64,000 nt of DNA from Luidia sarsii (Eukaryota > Echinodermata > Asteroidea > Paxillosida > Luidiidae). Position 1 is the first letter of the stretch. Every line of letters starts with the position of its first letter. The DNA lies in the NCBI GenBank assembly GCA_949987565.1, contig OX465102.1, positions 12,106,763 through 12,170,762 on the forward strand, written 5' to 3'. This document shows positions 34,821 through 46,187 of the stretch, in pieces. Below the pieces are notes generated by a model. It was not told where the DNA came from. It saw only the letters and a list, made by a program, of their open reading frames with translations, and made no database searches. The position numbers and the translations under genes were made by a program.

Positions 34821-35246
34821 GCCAATTTCATAGAGCCGCTAAAGCGCAAAAATGTGCTCATGCTCAAAAACTCATGAGCCACAGGATCCCCTTGCCAACC
34901 CAAACTTCACTTTTATTTTACGCTAAATAAAGAAGATCTAAAATTTAGTGGGCCTGACGTTTCGATCCTAGCAGGACCTTTCTCAAAGGTCTGACTCTGC
35001 CTTTGAGAAAGGTCCTGCTAGGATCGAAACGTCAGGCCCACTAAATTTTAGATTTACTTTTTGGTAATTTTAGTCAGTAAGCAGTTTGCAACATTTTGTA
35101 TTATCACCCTAAATAAAGAAGAGTGCAGTACAAGTCATAAGCAATGGACATTACATTGCAGGGCAGATTGTAATCCTTGCTTACACGACGAAGACTTTTC
35201 CTGCTTAGCAGATTTTCACGCTTAAGCGGCTTTATGGAATTGGGCC
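34821..35246. mobile_element. MITE with CCAATTTCATAGAGCCGCT termini, unit 1 copy
   Basis: GCCAATTTCATAGAGCCGCT at the left and AGCGGCTTTATGGAATTGGGC at the right are inverted. In units 2-5 the MITE is about 245 bp (36,722-36,964, 38,340-38,581, 39,957-40,199, 41,575-41,817). Here the hairpin insertion enlarges it. Lone copies occur at 46.2-46.6 kb and partly at 12.4 kb. Confidence 0.75.
34936..35108 (+). mobile_element. 173-bp perfect-hairpin insertion with 13-bp target duplication
   Basis: CTAAATAAAGAAG at 34,923-34,935 is duplicated at 35,109-35,121. The insert opens with a 54-bp arm (34,936-34,989) that is perfectly complementary to 35,000-35,053 around a 10-base loop TCTGACTCTG. The right arm carries CCTGCTAGGATCGAAACGTC and AGGCCC. 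The tail 35,054-35,108 has AGTCAGTAAGCAGTTTGCAA. Units 2-5 read straight through with one CTAAATAAA, the empty site. This defines the exact boundaries of the GTCAGGCC-family element. Confidence 0.92.
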
Positions 35247-35470
35247 CTCGCTACAGCAGCTCGGTGATCACACAAAACGTATGCAGCTTTTCAGGTTAAA
35301 GATGAGTAGCACACAGAAAGTTAAGATAAGTAGAACACAAAAATATTTAGCCTTAGGCTTATCGATTGCTGAATTTGCTTGATACATATGGTTTTTAATG
35401 GGTGTGTGTATTCATCGACAACTTGTATGTGTTTTCAGTGTACACTAGCTAGCTAGTTGACTTTTAGAGA

Positions 35471-35560
35471 AGGGCTGGATAGCTCAGATGGAAGAACCGC
35501 ACTGGTACGTTACTCCATATACTTCTCGAGTTCACGTCCCAGTTCAGTCAAAGTTTTCTT
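35471..35560 (+). repeat. tRNA-like SINE head, repeated in all five units
   Basis: GGGCTGGATAGCTCAGATGG carries an A box (TAGCTCAGATGG) and, about 45 bases later, GAGTTCACGTCCC resembles a B box, followed by CAGTTCAGTCAAAG. Equivalent positions start at 37,181, 38,798, 40,415 and 42,039. A canonical cloverleaf is not formed, so it is SINE-derived, not a tRNA gene. The 61-135 codon frames starting just upstream in each unit are not genes. Confidence 0.75.
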
Positions 35561-35965
35561 TGTCTATTTGTTTTCAGTGTATTGTGCTTTCAAGGTTTGT
35601 TTTCGTGTTTGTACTATAATTAAATGCATTTATATCAATTAGTCTATGTCAGTTTTCACATGCCTCATTAGAATCCGAGTCATTAAAACGAAAGGGAAGA
35701 CATCATGCGTCACCTTGTGTCAATTATGCTGTCAGGTTATGCTCACGTTTCAGGCTGCATTACGTGGAGCGTTGCTGGCGTGAGCGATAGCTTTAAAAAC
35801 ATCAGCCGGATTGAATATCACGATTTCCACATTATACAAAAAAACCCGTGGTGACAATTATTGATATTCATGCAATCATATAATATAATGCACTACATAA
35901 TTACTTTCAAGTAATTAAACAAACATTTGGAGAGGTAAATCACACGCTAACATAGAAATTAAATT

Positions 35966-36441
35966 ATGTTGGCTCTCCTTAACCATTGTCCGAGAAGAGG
36001 ATCCCACTTTGGACATTTCAATTCATACCAAACGTGCTACATAAATAGTGTTCCTCGAGATGCCTCGTTTGCAAGACCCACGTCCAGGAACATACTCTTT
36101 CAATGGACTTTGCTTGGCTAAAAGCCGAAAGACCTATCGCACTATTAAAAGTACCACCTCTAACATTATCTACTTCTGCTGTTTTTTAGATTCAATACGC
36201 TGGCGAAATTAAAAACGCACTTAAAAAGCAGTGCCACGTCTTCAGCCATAGGTCAACTATCACTGCACACACCTGTTTGGTATCACTGTAATCTCCATAG
36301 TCATTGTATATCTGCTATGTGTGTACGATGCATGCAATCACTTTGTCATCCTAGTGATGCTATCCGTTTGAGTTGGGATAAACAAATATGGATGAAGTGT
36401 CTTTGGACAAATCAAACATCCAGGAGCAGAATGATAAACAC
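35966..36441 (+). pseudogene. Penelope-like GIY-YIG relic, array unit 1
   Basis: Nucleotide similarity to the intact frame at 59,780-60,290 is visible along the segment: TTGTCCGAG(A/C)AGAGG, TCGTTTGCAAGACCCA, CTCTTTCAATGGAC, AATACGCTGGCGAAATTAAAAACGC, CATAGGTCAACTATCA and ATCCAGGAGCAGAATGATAA. The translated motif QYAGEIKNALKK corresponds to QYVGETKNTLKK. Stops and frameshifts break it throughout. Such a protein would have been the endonuclease end of a Penelope-like retroelement. Confidence 0.85.
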
Positions 36442-36635
36442 TTTGCATGTTTACCAAGAATCCGTCTTATTGTGTTCTCTCCCGCGTCTCTCTTTCACCC
36501 TTTCCCTAACCCGAGACCTCTGGATTAATGTACCAGGCCTCTTTCGACTGAATTATCCAGCCCTTAGATGGTGGCCTTCTCTAATAGGTTGCTATACCGG
36601 GGTAGTCTTTGCCGGAGTGGGGGCGCCAGTCAGAA

Positions 36636-38252
36636 GCATTTCAATAATTAACTGCCATTAACTCCAGGGATCACCTACCCCGCTTTCATTCAGATGCAAA
36701 CAACATACTGTTGTAAACCAGAGGCCAATTTCATAGAGCCGCTTAAGCGCAAAAATGTGCTCAAGCTCAAAAACTCATGAGTCACAGGATCCCCTTGCCT
36801 ACCCAAACTTCACTTTTATTTCACGCTAAATAAAAAAAGAGTGCAATACAAGTCAAAAGCAATGGACATCACATTGCAGGGCAGATTGTAATCCTTGCTT
36901 ACACGACGAAGACTTTTCCTGCTTAGCAGATTTTCACGCTTAAGCGGCTTTATGAAATTGTGCCCTGGCTACAGCAGCTCGGTGATCACACAGAACGTAT
37001 GCAGCTTTTCAGGTTAAAGATGAGTAGCACACAGAAAGTTAAGATAAGTAGAACGATAAGCCTTAGGCTTATCGATTGCTGAATTTACTTGATACATATG
37101 GTTTTTAATGGGTGGGTGTATTCATCGACAACTTGTATGTGTTTTCAGTGTACACTAGCTAGCTAGTTGACTTTTAGAGAAGGGCTGGATAGCTCAGATG
37201 GAAGAACCGCACTGGTACGTTACTCCATATACTTCTCGAGTTCACGTCCCAGTTCAGAGAAAGTTTTCTTTGTCTATTTGTTTTCAGTGTATTGTGCTTT
37301 CAAGGTTTGTTTTCGTGTTTGTACTATAATTAAATGCATTTATATCAATTAGTCTATGTCAGTTTTCACATGCCTCATAAGAATCCGAGTCATTAAAACG
37401 AAAGGGAAGACATCATGCGTCACCTTGTGTCAATTATGCTGTCAGGTTATGCTCATGTTTCAGTCTGCATTACGTGGAGCGTTGCTGGCGTGAGCGATAG
37501 CTTTAAAAACATCAGCCGGATTGAATATCACGATTTCCACATTATAAAAAAACCCCGTGGTGACAATTATTGATATTCATGCAATCATATAATATAATGC
37601 ACTACATAATTACTTTCAAGTAATTAAACAAACATTTGGAGAGGTAAATCACACGCTAACATAGAAATTAAATTATGTTGGCTCTCCTTAACCATTGTCC
37701 GAGAAGAGGATCCCACTTTGGACATTTCAATTCATACCAAACGTGCTACATAAATAGTGTTCCTCGAGATGCCTCGTTTGCAAGACCCACGTCCAGGAAC
37801 ATACTCTTTCAATGGACTTTGCTTGGCTAAAAGCCGAAAGACCTATCGCACTATTAAATGTACCACCTCTAACATTATCTGCTTCTGCTGTTTTTTAGAT
37901 TCAATACGCTGGCGAAATTAAAAACGCACTTAAAAAGCAGTGCCACGTCTTCAGCCATAGGTCAACTATCACTGCACACACCTGTTTGGTATCACTGTAA
38001 TCTCCATAGTCATTGTATATCTGCTATGTGTGTACGATGCATGCAATCACTTTGTCATCCTAGTGATGATATCCGTTTGAGTTGGGATAAACAAATATGG
38101 ATGAAGTGTCTTTGGACAAATCAAACATCCAGGAGCAGAATGATAAACACTTTGCATGTCTACCAAGAATCCGTCTTATTGTGTTCTCTCCCGCGTCTCT
38201 CTTTCGCCCTTTCCCTAAAACTTTCCCCATCTACGACCTTACAGTGAGGGCA
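36636..38252 (+). repeat. Array unit 2 (1,617 bp)
   Basis: Same order of parts as unit 1 but without the hairpin insertion. The GIY-YIG relic lies at about 37,675-38,150. The unit joins unit 3 through CTACGACCTTACAGTGAGGGCAG. Confidence 0.95.
37675..38150 (+). pseudogene. GIY-YIG relic, array unit 2
   Basis: Near-identical to the unit 1 relic, with the same stops. It was amplified by the array rather than by retroposition. Confidence 0.85.
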
Positions 38253-39869
38253 GCATTTCAATAATTAACTGCCATTAACTCCAGGGATCACTTACCCCGC
38301 TTTAATTCAGATGCAAACAACATACTGTTGTAAACCAGGGGCCGATTTCATAGAGCCGCTTAAGCGCAAAAATGTGCTCAAGCTCAAAAACTCATGAGCC
38401 ACAGGATCCCCTTGCCTACCCAAACTTCACTTTTATTTCACGCTAAATAAAAAAAGAGTGCAATACAAGTCAAAAGCAATGGACATCACATTGCAGGGCA
38501 GATTGTAATCCTTGCTTACACGACGAAGACTTTTCCTGCTTAGCGGATTTTCACGCTTAAGCGGCTTTATGAAATTGGGCCCTGGCAACAGCAGCTCGGT
38601 GATCACACAGAACGTATGCAGCTTTTCAGGTTAAAGATGAGTAGCACACAGAAAGTTAAGATAAGTAGAACGATAAACCTTAGGCTTATCGATTGCTGAA
38701 TTTGCTTGATACATATGGTTTTTAATGGGTGTGTGTATTCATCGACAACTTGTATGTGTTTTCAGTGTACACTAGCTAGCTAGTTGACTTTTAGAGAAGG
38801 GCTGGATAGCTCAGATGGAAGAACCGCACTGGTACGTTACTCCATATACTTCTCGAGTTCACGTCCCAGTTCAGTCAAAGTTTTCTTTGTCTATTTGTTT
38901 TCAGTGTATTGTGCTTTCAAGGTTTGTTTTCGTGTTTGTACTATAATTAAATGCATTTATATCAATTAGTCTATGTCAGTTTTCACATGCCTCATAAGAA
39001 TCCGAGTCATTAAAACGAAAGGGAAGACATCATGCGTCACCTTGTGTCAATTATGCTGTCAGGTTATGCTCATGTTTCAGTCTGCATTACGTGGAGCGTT
39101 GCTGGCGTGAGCGATAGCTTTAAAAACATCAGCCGGATTGAATATCACGATTTCCACATTATAAAAAAAACCCGTGGTGACAATTATTGATATTCATGCA
39201 ATCATATAATATAATGCACTACATAATTACTTTCAAGTAATTAAACAAACATTTGGAGAGGTAAATCACACGCTAACATAGAAATTAAATTATGTTGGCT
39301 CTCCTTAACCATTGTCCGAGAAGAGGATCCCACTTTGGACATTTCAATTCATACCAAACGTGCTACATAAATAGTGTTCCTCGAGATGCCTCGTTTGCAA
39401 GACCCACGTCCAGGAACATACTCTTTCAATGGACTTTGCTTGGCTAAAAGCCGAAAGACCTATCGCACTATTAAATGTACCACCTCTAACATTATCTGCT
39501 TCTGCTGTTTTTTAGATTCAATACGCTGGCGAAATTAAAAACGCACTTAAAAAGCAGTGCCACGTCTTCAGCCATAGGTCAACTATCACTGCACACACCT
39601 GTTTGGTATCACTGTAATCTCCATAGTCATTGTATATCTGCTATGTGTGTACGATGCATGCAATCACTTTGTCATCCTAGTGATGATATCCGTTTGAGTT
39701 GGGATAAACAAATATGGATGAAGTGTCTTTGGACAAATCAAACATCCAGGAGCAGAATGATAAACACTTTGCATGTCTACCAAGAATCCGTCTTATTGTG
39801 TTCTCTCCCGCGTCTCTCTTTCGCCCTTTCCCTAAAACTTTCCCCATCTACGACCTTACAGTGAGGGCA
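38253..39869 (+). repeat. Array unit 3 (1,617 bp)
   Basis: Same length as unit 2 and very similar. Its relic is at about 39,292-39,767. The SINE tRNA part is deleted at its left edge. Confidence 0.95.
39292..39767 (+). pseudogene. GIY-YIG relic, array unit 3
   Basis: Near-identical to the unit 2 relic. Confidence 0.85.
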
Positions 39870-41487
39870 GCATTTCAATAATTAACTGCCATTAACTCCA
39901 GGGATCACTTACCCCGCTTTAATTCAGATGCAAACAACATACTGTTGTAAACCAGGGGCCGATTTCATAGAGCCGCTTAAGCGCAAAATCGTGCTCAAGC
40001 TCAAAAACTCATGAGCCACAGGATCCCCTTGCCTACCCAAACTTCACTTTTATTTCACGTTAAATAAAAAAAGAGTGCAATACAAGTCAAAAGCAATGGA
40101 CATCACATTGCAGGGCAGATTGTAATCCTTGCTTACACGACGAAGACTTTTCCTGCTTAGCGGATTTTCACGCTTAAGCGGCTTTATGAAATTGGGCCCT
40201 GGCAACAGCAGCTCGGTGATCACACAGAACGTATGCAGCTTTTCAGGTTAAAGATGAGTAGCACACAGAAAGTTAAGATAAGTAGAACGATAAACCTTAG
40301 GCTTATCGATTGCTGAATTTGCTTGATACATATGGTTTTTAATGGGTGTGTGTATTCATCGACAACTTGTATGTGTTTTCAGTGTACACTAGCTAGCTAG
40401 TTGACTTTTAGAGAAGGGCTGGATAGCTCAGATGGAAGAATTGCACTGGTACGTTACTCCATATACTTCTCGAGTTCACGTCCCAGTTCAGTCAAAGTTT
40501 TCTTTGTCTATTTGTTTTCAGTGTATTGTGCTTTCAAGGTTTGTTTTCGTGTTTGTACTATAATTAAATGCATTTATATCAGTTAGTCTATGTCAGTTTT
40601 CACATGCCTCATTAGAATCCGAGTAATTAAAACGAAAGGGGAGACATACATGCGTCACCTTGTGTCAATTATGCTGTCAGGTTATGCTCATGTTCCAGGC
40701 TGCATTACGTGGAGCATTGCCGGCGTGAGCGATAGCTTTAAAAACATCAGCCGGATTGAATATCATGATTTCCACATTATAAAAAAACCTCATCGTGACA
40801 ATTATTGATATTCATGCAATCATATAATATAATGCACTACATAATTACTTTCAAGTAATTAAACAAACATTTGGAGAGGTAAATCACACGCTAACATAGA
40901 AATTAAATTATGTTGGCTCTCCTTAACCATCGTCCGAGAAGAGGATCCCACTTTGGACATTTCAACTTATACCAAACGTGCTACATAAATAGTGTTCCTC
41001 GAGATGCCTCGTTTGCAAGACCCACGCCCAGGATTATACTCTTTCAATTGACTTTGCTTGGCTAAAAGCCGAAAGACCTATCGCACTATTAAATGTACCA
41101 CCTCTAACATTATCTGCTTCTGCTGTTTTTTTTATTCAATATGCTGGCGAAATTAAAAACGCACTTAAAAAGCAGTGCCACGTCTTCAGCCATAGGTCAA
41201 CTATCACTGCACACACCTGTTTGGTATCACTGTAATCTCCATAGTTATTGTATATCTGCTATGTGTGTACGATGCATGCAATCACTTTGTCATCCTAGTG
41301 ATGCTATCCGTTTGAGTTGGGATAAACAAATATGGATGAAGTGTCTTTGGACAAATCAAACATCCAGGAGCAGAATGATAAACACTTTGCATGTCTACCA
41401 AGAATCCGTCTTATTGTGTTCTCTCCCGCGTCTCTCTTTCGCCCTTTCCCTAAAACTTTCCCCATCTACGACCTTACAGTGAGGGCA
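39870..41487 (+). repeat. Array unit 4 (1,618 bp)
   Basis: Slightly more diverged than units 2-3, with variants such as GGGGAGACATACATGC shared with unit 5 but not with units 1-3. Units 4 and 5 therefore form one sub-lineage. Confidence 0.95.
40909..41384 (+). pseudogene. GIY-YIG relic, array unit 4
   Basis: Same relic. TTTTTTATTCAATATGCTGGC here lacks the in-frame TAG seen in other units, so a 113-codon frame (41,141-41,482) opens by chance. It is still disrupted downstream relative to the intact homologue. Confidence 0.8.
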
Positions 41488-42529
41488 GCATTTCAATAAT
41501 TAACTGCCATTTACTCCAGGGATCACTTACCCTGCTTTCATTCAGATGCAAACAACATACTGTTGTAAACCAGGGGCCAATTTCATAGAGCCGCTTAAGC
41601 GCAAAAATGTGCTCAAGCTCAAAAACTCATGAGCCATAGGATCCCCTTGCCTACCCAAACTTCACTTTTATTTCACGCTAAATAAAAAAAGAGTGCAATA
41701 CAAGTCAAAAGCAATGGACATCACATTGCAGGGCAGATTGTAATCCTTGCTTACACGACGAAGACTTTTCCTGCTTAGCGGATTTTCACGCTAAAGCGGC
41801 TTTATGAAATTGGGCCCTGGCTACAGCAGCTCGGTGATCACACAGAACGTATGCAGCTTTTCAGGTTAAAGATGAGTAGCACACAGAAAGTTAAGATAAG
41901 TAGAACGATAAGCCTTAGGCTTACCGATTGCTGAATTTGATTGATACATAGGCCTATGGTTTTTAATGGGTGTGTGTATTCATCGACAACTTGTATGTGT
42001 TTTCAGTGTACACTAGCTAGCTAGTTGACTTTTAGAGAAGGGCTGGATAGCTCAGATGGAAGAACCGCACTGGTACGTTACTCCATATACTTCTCGAGTT
42101 CACGTCCCAGTTCAGTCAAAGTTTTCTTTGTCTATTTGTTTTCAGTGTATTGTGCTTTCAAGGTTTGTTTTCGTGTTTGTACTATAATTAAATGCATTTA
42201 TATCAATAAGTCTATGTCAGTTTTCACATGCCTCATTAGAATCCGAGTCATTAAAACGAAAGGGGAGACATACATGCGTCACCTTGTGTCAATTACGCTG
42301 TCAGGTTATGCTCACGTTTCAGGCTGCATTACGTGGAGCGTTGCTGGCGTGAGCGATAGCTTTATAAACATCAGCCGGACTGAATATCACGATTTCCACA
42401 TTTTAAAAAAACCTCGTGGTGACAATTATTGATATTCATGCAATCATATAATATAATGTACTACATAATTACTAGTAATTAAACAAACATTTGGAGAGGT
42501 AAATCACACGCTAACATAGAAATTAAATT

Positions 42530-42976
42530 ATGTTGGCTCTCAGGCGCCTCCTTAACCATCGTCCGAGAAGAGGATCCCACTTTGGACATTTCAACTCATA
42601 CCAAACGTGCTACATAAATAGTGTTCCTCGAGATGCCTCGTTTGCAAGACCCACGCCCAGGAACATACTCTTTCAATGGACTTTGCTTGGCTAAAAGCCG
42701 AAAGACCTATCGCACTATTAAATGTACCACCTCTAACATTATCTGCTTCTGCTGTTTTTTAGATTCAATACGCTGGCGAAACCAAAAACGCTCTTAAAAA
42801 GCAGTGCCACGTCTTCAGCCATAGGTCAACTATCACTGCACACACCTGTTTGGTATCACTGTAATCTCCATAGTCATTGTATATCTGCTATGTGTGTACG
42901 ATGCATGGAATCACTTTGTCATCCTAGTGATGCTGTCCGTTTGAGTTGGGATAAACAAATATGGATGAAGTGTCTT
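42530..42976 (+). pseudogene. GIY-YIG relic, array unit 5 (split)
   Basis: Retains GGCTCTCAGGCGCC and GGCGAAACCAAAAACGC, which match the intact frame better than the other units do. Its 3' end lies beyond the insertion at 44,312-44,342. Confidence 0.85.
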
Positions 42977-44090
42977 TGTCACATCCCCCGGTTTTCCCCC
43001 ACCCCAGATGGATGTAACCCTCGGTAGTCACCTGAAAATGTCAGTCAGAATGAAGGCTCTTTACGACGATTCACATTACATGTCACCTATTGCGGCGAAT
43101 TTATTTAAACCCTGAGTTACACTATGTACAAATTCTGCGGATTTCTAAAAGGGCTGAACCTCAACTCAACTATATTATTAATTTAGTAACATATGCTATC
43201 TTAATTATTATTAATTTAGTAAACATCACTTGGTACTCCTGCTGCGTCCTAAGCGAGGGTTGGTGTCCTTGAGCTCACGCTGGGTGTCCAACCGGTTCAT
43301 CAGCGTGTGTGCTCCCTGTCTCTAGGATGGGTTCAGTGCCGGAGACTGGCAGGTATGCGATCAGTCGTCGTCATACGGCTCTTGGCTGTTTCCCTGGCTA
43401 GGGTCTCACCCATTTGTCGGCAGTCCTCGTGGGCAGTCCGTGATCCACGGAGGAACCAGGTCGGTTTACGATCCTGGTCCTCAGATGATCCTCTGCTATT
43501 ACCCCTCTGGTGTAGTAAGCGTTCTCGGTTCAGAGTACGGGATCACCGTAAACCAATTCAAGCACTCAATTGCTGAACTTCTGATTTGGCAACTTTCGTA
43601 GCCCTTCAGCTCTCACAAAATGGCTGGTACGGCCTTCGAGGCCGGCAAAAACTGACCCTCTCCTCGGGGTATCTCCGAGGCTGGTACTGCCTGTACTATG
43701 GCCGTCGAGGTTGGCAAAATTCGCCCTCTCCTCGGGTTATCTCCCAGGCTGTTACTCCTGATTTTCCACCTCTATCCGAAAACTCCTCTCCTCAATTCAA
43801 AATCTCCAAGCCCGCGAATAAACTGTCCCCGTGACTGCTTATTCCATCTTTTGTCTTCTGAGTCTCTATTATATACAAGAAAGTATTCACTGAAGCAGTA
43901 CTCCGTCAACCAATCAGATATAGTGGTTTCGTTCCCGCGACAAGACGTAATTTAAATAAGAAAACGTACGGCTGGCCAGCGGCCTTCTGGTTACCCAGAA
44001 TAAATTTACGTTTCTCTTAACACTTTACACACCTCCACATTATAGTTAAGAGTAATTTCTCAGTATACTCACATATCTCACATCGTGACA
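42977..44090 (+). mobile_element. LTR-like insertion (TGTCAC...GTGACA), 1,114 bp
   Basis: The segment begins TGTCACATCCCCCGG and ends CATCGTGACA, giving the short TG...CA inverted ends typical of retroviral-type LTRs. A TTTAAATAAG TATA-like box lies at 43,951 and an AATAAA signal at 43,999, in the order promoter then polyadenylation expected of an LTR. No gag or pol is seen in the 221 bp that follow (44,091-44,311). Either this is a truncated single-LTR remnant or a solo LTR beside other foreign sequence. No clear target duplication was found. Confidence 0.6.
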
Positions 44091-44311
44091 ATTAGCCCGC
44101 CCAAGAGAATTACTCTCAGGATAAATTAGCCCTTTACTCAATTAGATGCTCATTTCTGTTTTTCTTTTCTTTTTTACAGACAACACTTGATTACATGTAA
44201 CTACAACGCTCTCTGGCGACATAATCAGCTGAAGAGGATTACTCTTCGGATCATTAAACGTTTGTTTTTTTTTCTTCTTCGATTTACAATTTACGTTAAT
44301 CAAACCGCGTG
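44091..44311 (+). other. Foreign segment between LTR-like end and resumed unit 5
   Basis: AT- and T-rich sequence not found in the other array units. It could be the beginning of the retroelement interior, but no primer-binding site complementary to a tRNA end is obvious directly after 44,090. Confidence 0.4.
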
Positions 44312-44448
44312 ACCTTAACATCCAGGAGCAGAATGATAAACACTTTGCATGTTTACCAAGAATCCGTCTTATTGTGCTCTCTCCCGCGTCTCTCTTTCAC
44401 CCTTTCCCTAAAACGTCCACCCATCTACGACCTAACAGTGAGGGCAGC

Positions 44449-44955
44449 CTGCATGGAACCCGCATTCTACCTTTCTGTCAACACCTCCTCTTCCTCCCGG
44501 TTACAATACAAGATATACGCGACGAAGACATAATGCTTTAGCAATTCGATCGCTAGCTGGTACGAGCAATAGCTTTCATGACCCGGCTGCGTATATTTTT
44601 TTTCCAGCACAGTAAAAGCCGTCAGTATTATAGTATTCATGCTTGCTACTCGTTGGATCTTCCCAAGAATGCTGAATAATTGATTGTGCGTATGGTGTTT
44701 GGGGTCGTTCCATGTCAGACCAAAGCAATTTCGGACCGTATAGGTCATTTGGTGTGTAAGTAGGTATTAATGAGCAATGCATACATGCCAACTTTTCGTG
44801 GAATCCCAATGTCCCCAAAAATATACATTTTCTTGATCAAACACTACCTTTTCAAATGAGTCTAAACCGTAATAATAGTCATATTTCTACCAAAATATGC
44901 AAATTTGGTATCACAATGACCAGAATTAGATGATCTAAGTGACACTATCCTAAAT
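44449..44955. other. No feature recognised
   Basis: No supported feature. Confidence 0.35.
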
Positions 44956-44961
44956 CAAAAA

Positions 44962-45079
44962 AGAACAAACAGTTTGAAAAGAACAAACAGTTTAAAAAGA
45001 ACAAACAGTTTAAAAAGAACAAACAGTTTAAAAAGAACAAACAGTTTAAAAAGAACAAACAGTTTAAAAAGAACAAACA
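44962..45079 (+). repeat. 18-bp minisatellite, seven units
   Basis: AGAACAAACAGTTTAAAA repeats from 44,962. GAACAAAC recurs every 18 bases at 44,963 through 45,071. The first unit differs by one base (GAAA). Confidence 0.95.
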
Positions 45080-46175
45080 TCGGTCCGACAATTCACGAAA
45101 CAACATCTGCTTGTTCGAGCCGGCCTCCCTCTACAAAATTCAATTAAAATTGTGTTTGGCTCTAGAAAAAATGCTGCTGCTGTTGACCTGTAATGGGCTA
45201 GAATATTCAGACACGTGCTCATGCATTTGCATACGAATAATTTAATCTTATGAGAAAGAGTATGATATGCGAAGACGGACAGAGCGCACTATCAGAGCAT
45301 TGAGGAAGAAGGGCCCATTCTTCCTCCATGGTCATAGATGTCGGGTGAAACCCTCCGGTTTTTTTTCAGAACAACATTCAATCACAACAGACATTTCCGT
45401 GCACGCTGTCATGGCAAACCTACCCATTAGTACCACCTCCATGCAATGCCTTAAGTCTTGCTCGATGTATCAGAAAACCCAACCAGTGGCTAATGTTAAT
45501 GATAACCTTTCCAATTCAGGAAAAAAACACACAATTGCGCGATACTGTCCCGAGCATAGACGTCATGACTTTTAATGATAGTGGGCCCCGGATCAATGCA
45601 AGCGCGTCATTCACGTTGATACAGTCCCTTGAATGAAGAGCTGGAGCAAATTCATGACACGCGACGCGTCGGGGTTGCGCATACTGTCGCCCGCGTGGGC
45701 CACGTGGTATTTGGTGCCACTTACGCTTGACTGACTCTTAACAGACAGCCGTGGGTGGGCTGGAGAGGTGAAAGGTCACAACGGGACACGCTAGACAGTG
45801 TTGATGAGGCTGAGGTAGAGCTCCACTTGGATAGGCTCAGAGCGAAACAAAAGCGAAGGAGCTCAAAGTCCAGTCCTTTGCTCTGCTGTTTAACCTGAAC
45901 AAATTTAAATGATGGTAATTTCTAACAGACTTTCACACTAGACTGCATACTTTCATAACCAACATCTCGCGTTAAGATGACTCTTCGGAGTGTGGAGGGT
46001 CAAATGTCACCTAGCGTTCCATCACGCACAGCGTGGAAAATCAGCACGATTACTTGTAGAATTGGCACATATTGTGGAGTCCTAGTCCTCCTTCCACGTT
46101 AGGGAGCTTTCAGCATTTTTGTTCTTGTAAACAGTCTTGTAAATATGCCACATTAACGTATGGTGCATAGGGACT
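45080..46175. other. No gene recognised
   Basis: The frame 45,267-45,575 has no domain. No RNA or transposon boundary was found. Confidence 0.35.
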
Positions 46176-46187
46176 AGGCCTCCTGTC

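Larger units (their letters stand above)
34733..36635 (+). repeat. Array unit 1 (1,903 bp with insertion)
   Basis: Phased on the landmark GCATTTCAAT(A/C)ATTAACTG, this unit holds the SINE body end, the CATAGAGCCGCTTAAGC MITE, a plus-strand tRNA-like segment and the GIY-YIG relic. It is longer than the others because of a 173-bp hairpin insertion plus its 13-bp target duplication, and because the reversed SINE tRNA part remains at its end (36,507-36,635). Confidence 0.9.
41488..44448 (+). repeat. Array unit 5, interrupted by an insertion
   Basis: The unit runs 41,488-42,976, is broken by a foreign segment, and resumes at 44,312 with ATCCAGGAGCAGAATGATAA to AGTGAGGGCAG at 44,446. About nine bases of the unit (GACAAATCA) are missing at the junction. 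It keeps CTCTCAGGCGCCTCC (about 42,537), absent from units 1-4 but present in the intact homologue, so unit 5 is closest to the ancestor at that site. Confidence 0.9.

Noticed and set aside
34936..35053. Functional hammerhead ribozyme in the perfect hairpin
   Set aside because: GAAACGTC is present, but CTGATGA and helix II are absent, so it cannot fold as an active hammerhead.
35471..35545. True tRNA gene
   Set aside because: A and B boxes are present but acceptor and anticodon stems do not pair; SINE-derived.
35457..35642. 61-residue frame repeated in five array units as a conserved small gene
   Set aside because: It overlaps the tRNA-like SINE head and is kept only because the units are recent copies; no independent constraint is visible.
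34733..44448. Possible CRISPR-like array of direct repeats
   Set aside because: Repeat units are about 1.6 kb, made of transposon parts, in a eukaryotic context, without short repeats and unique spacers.
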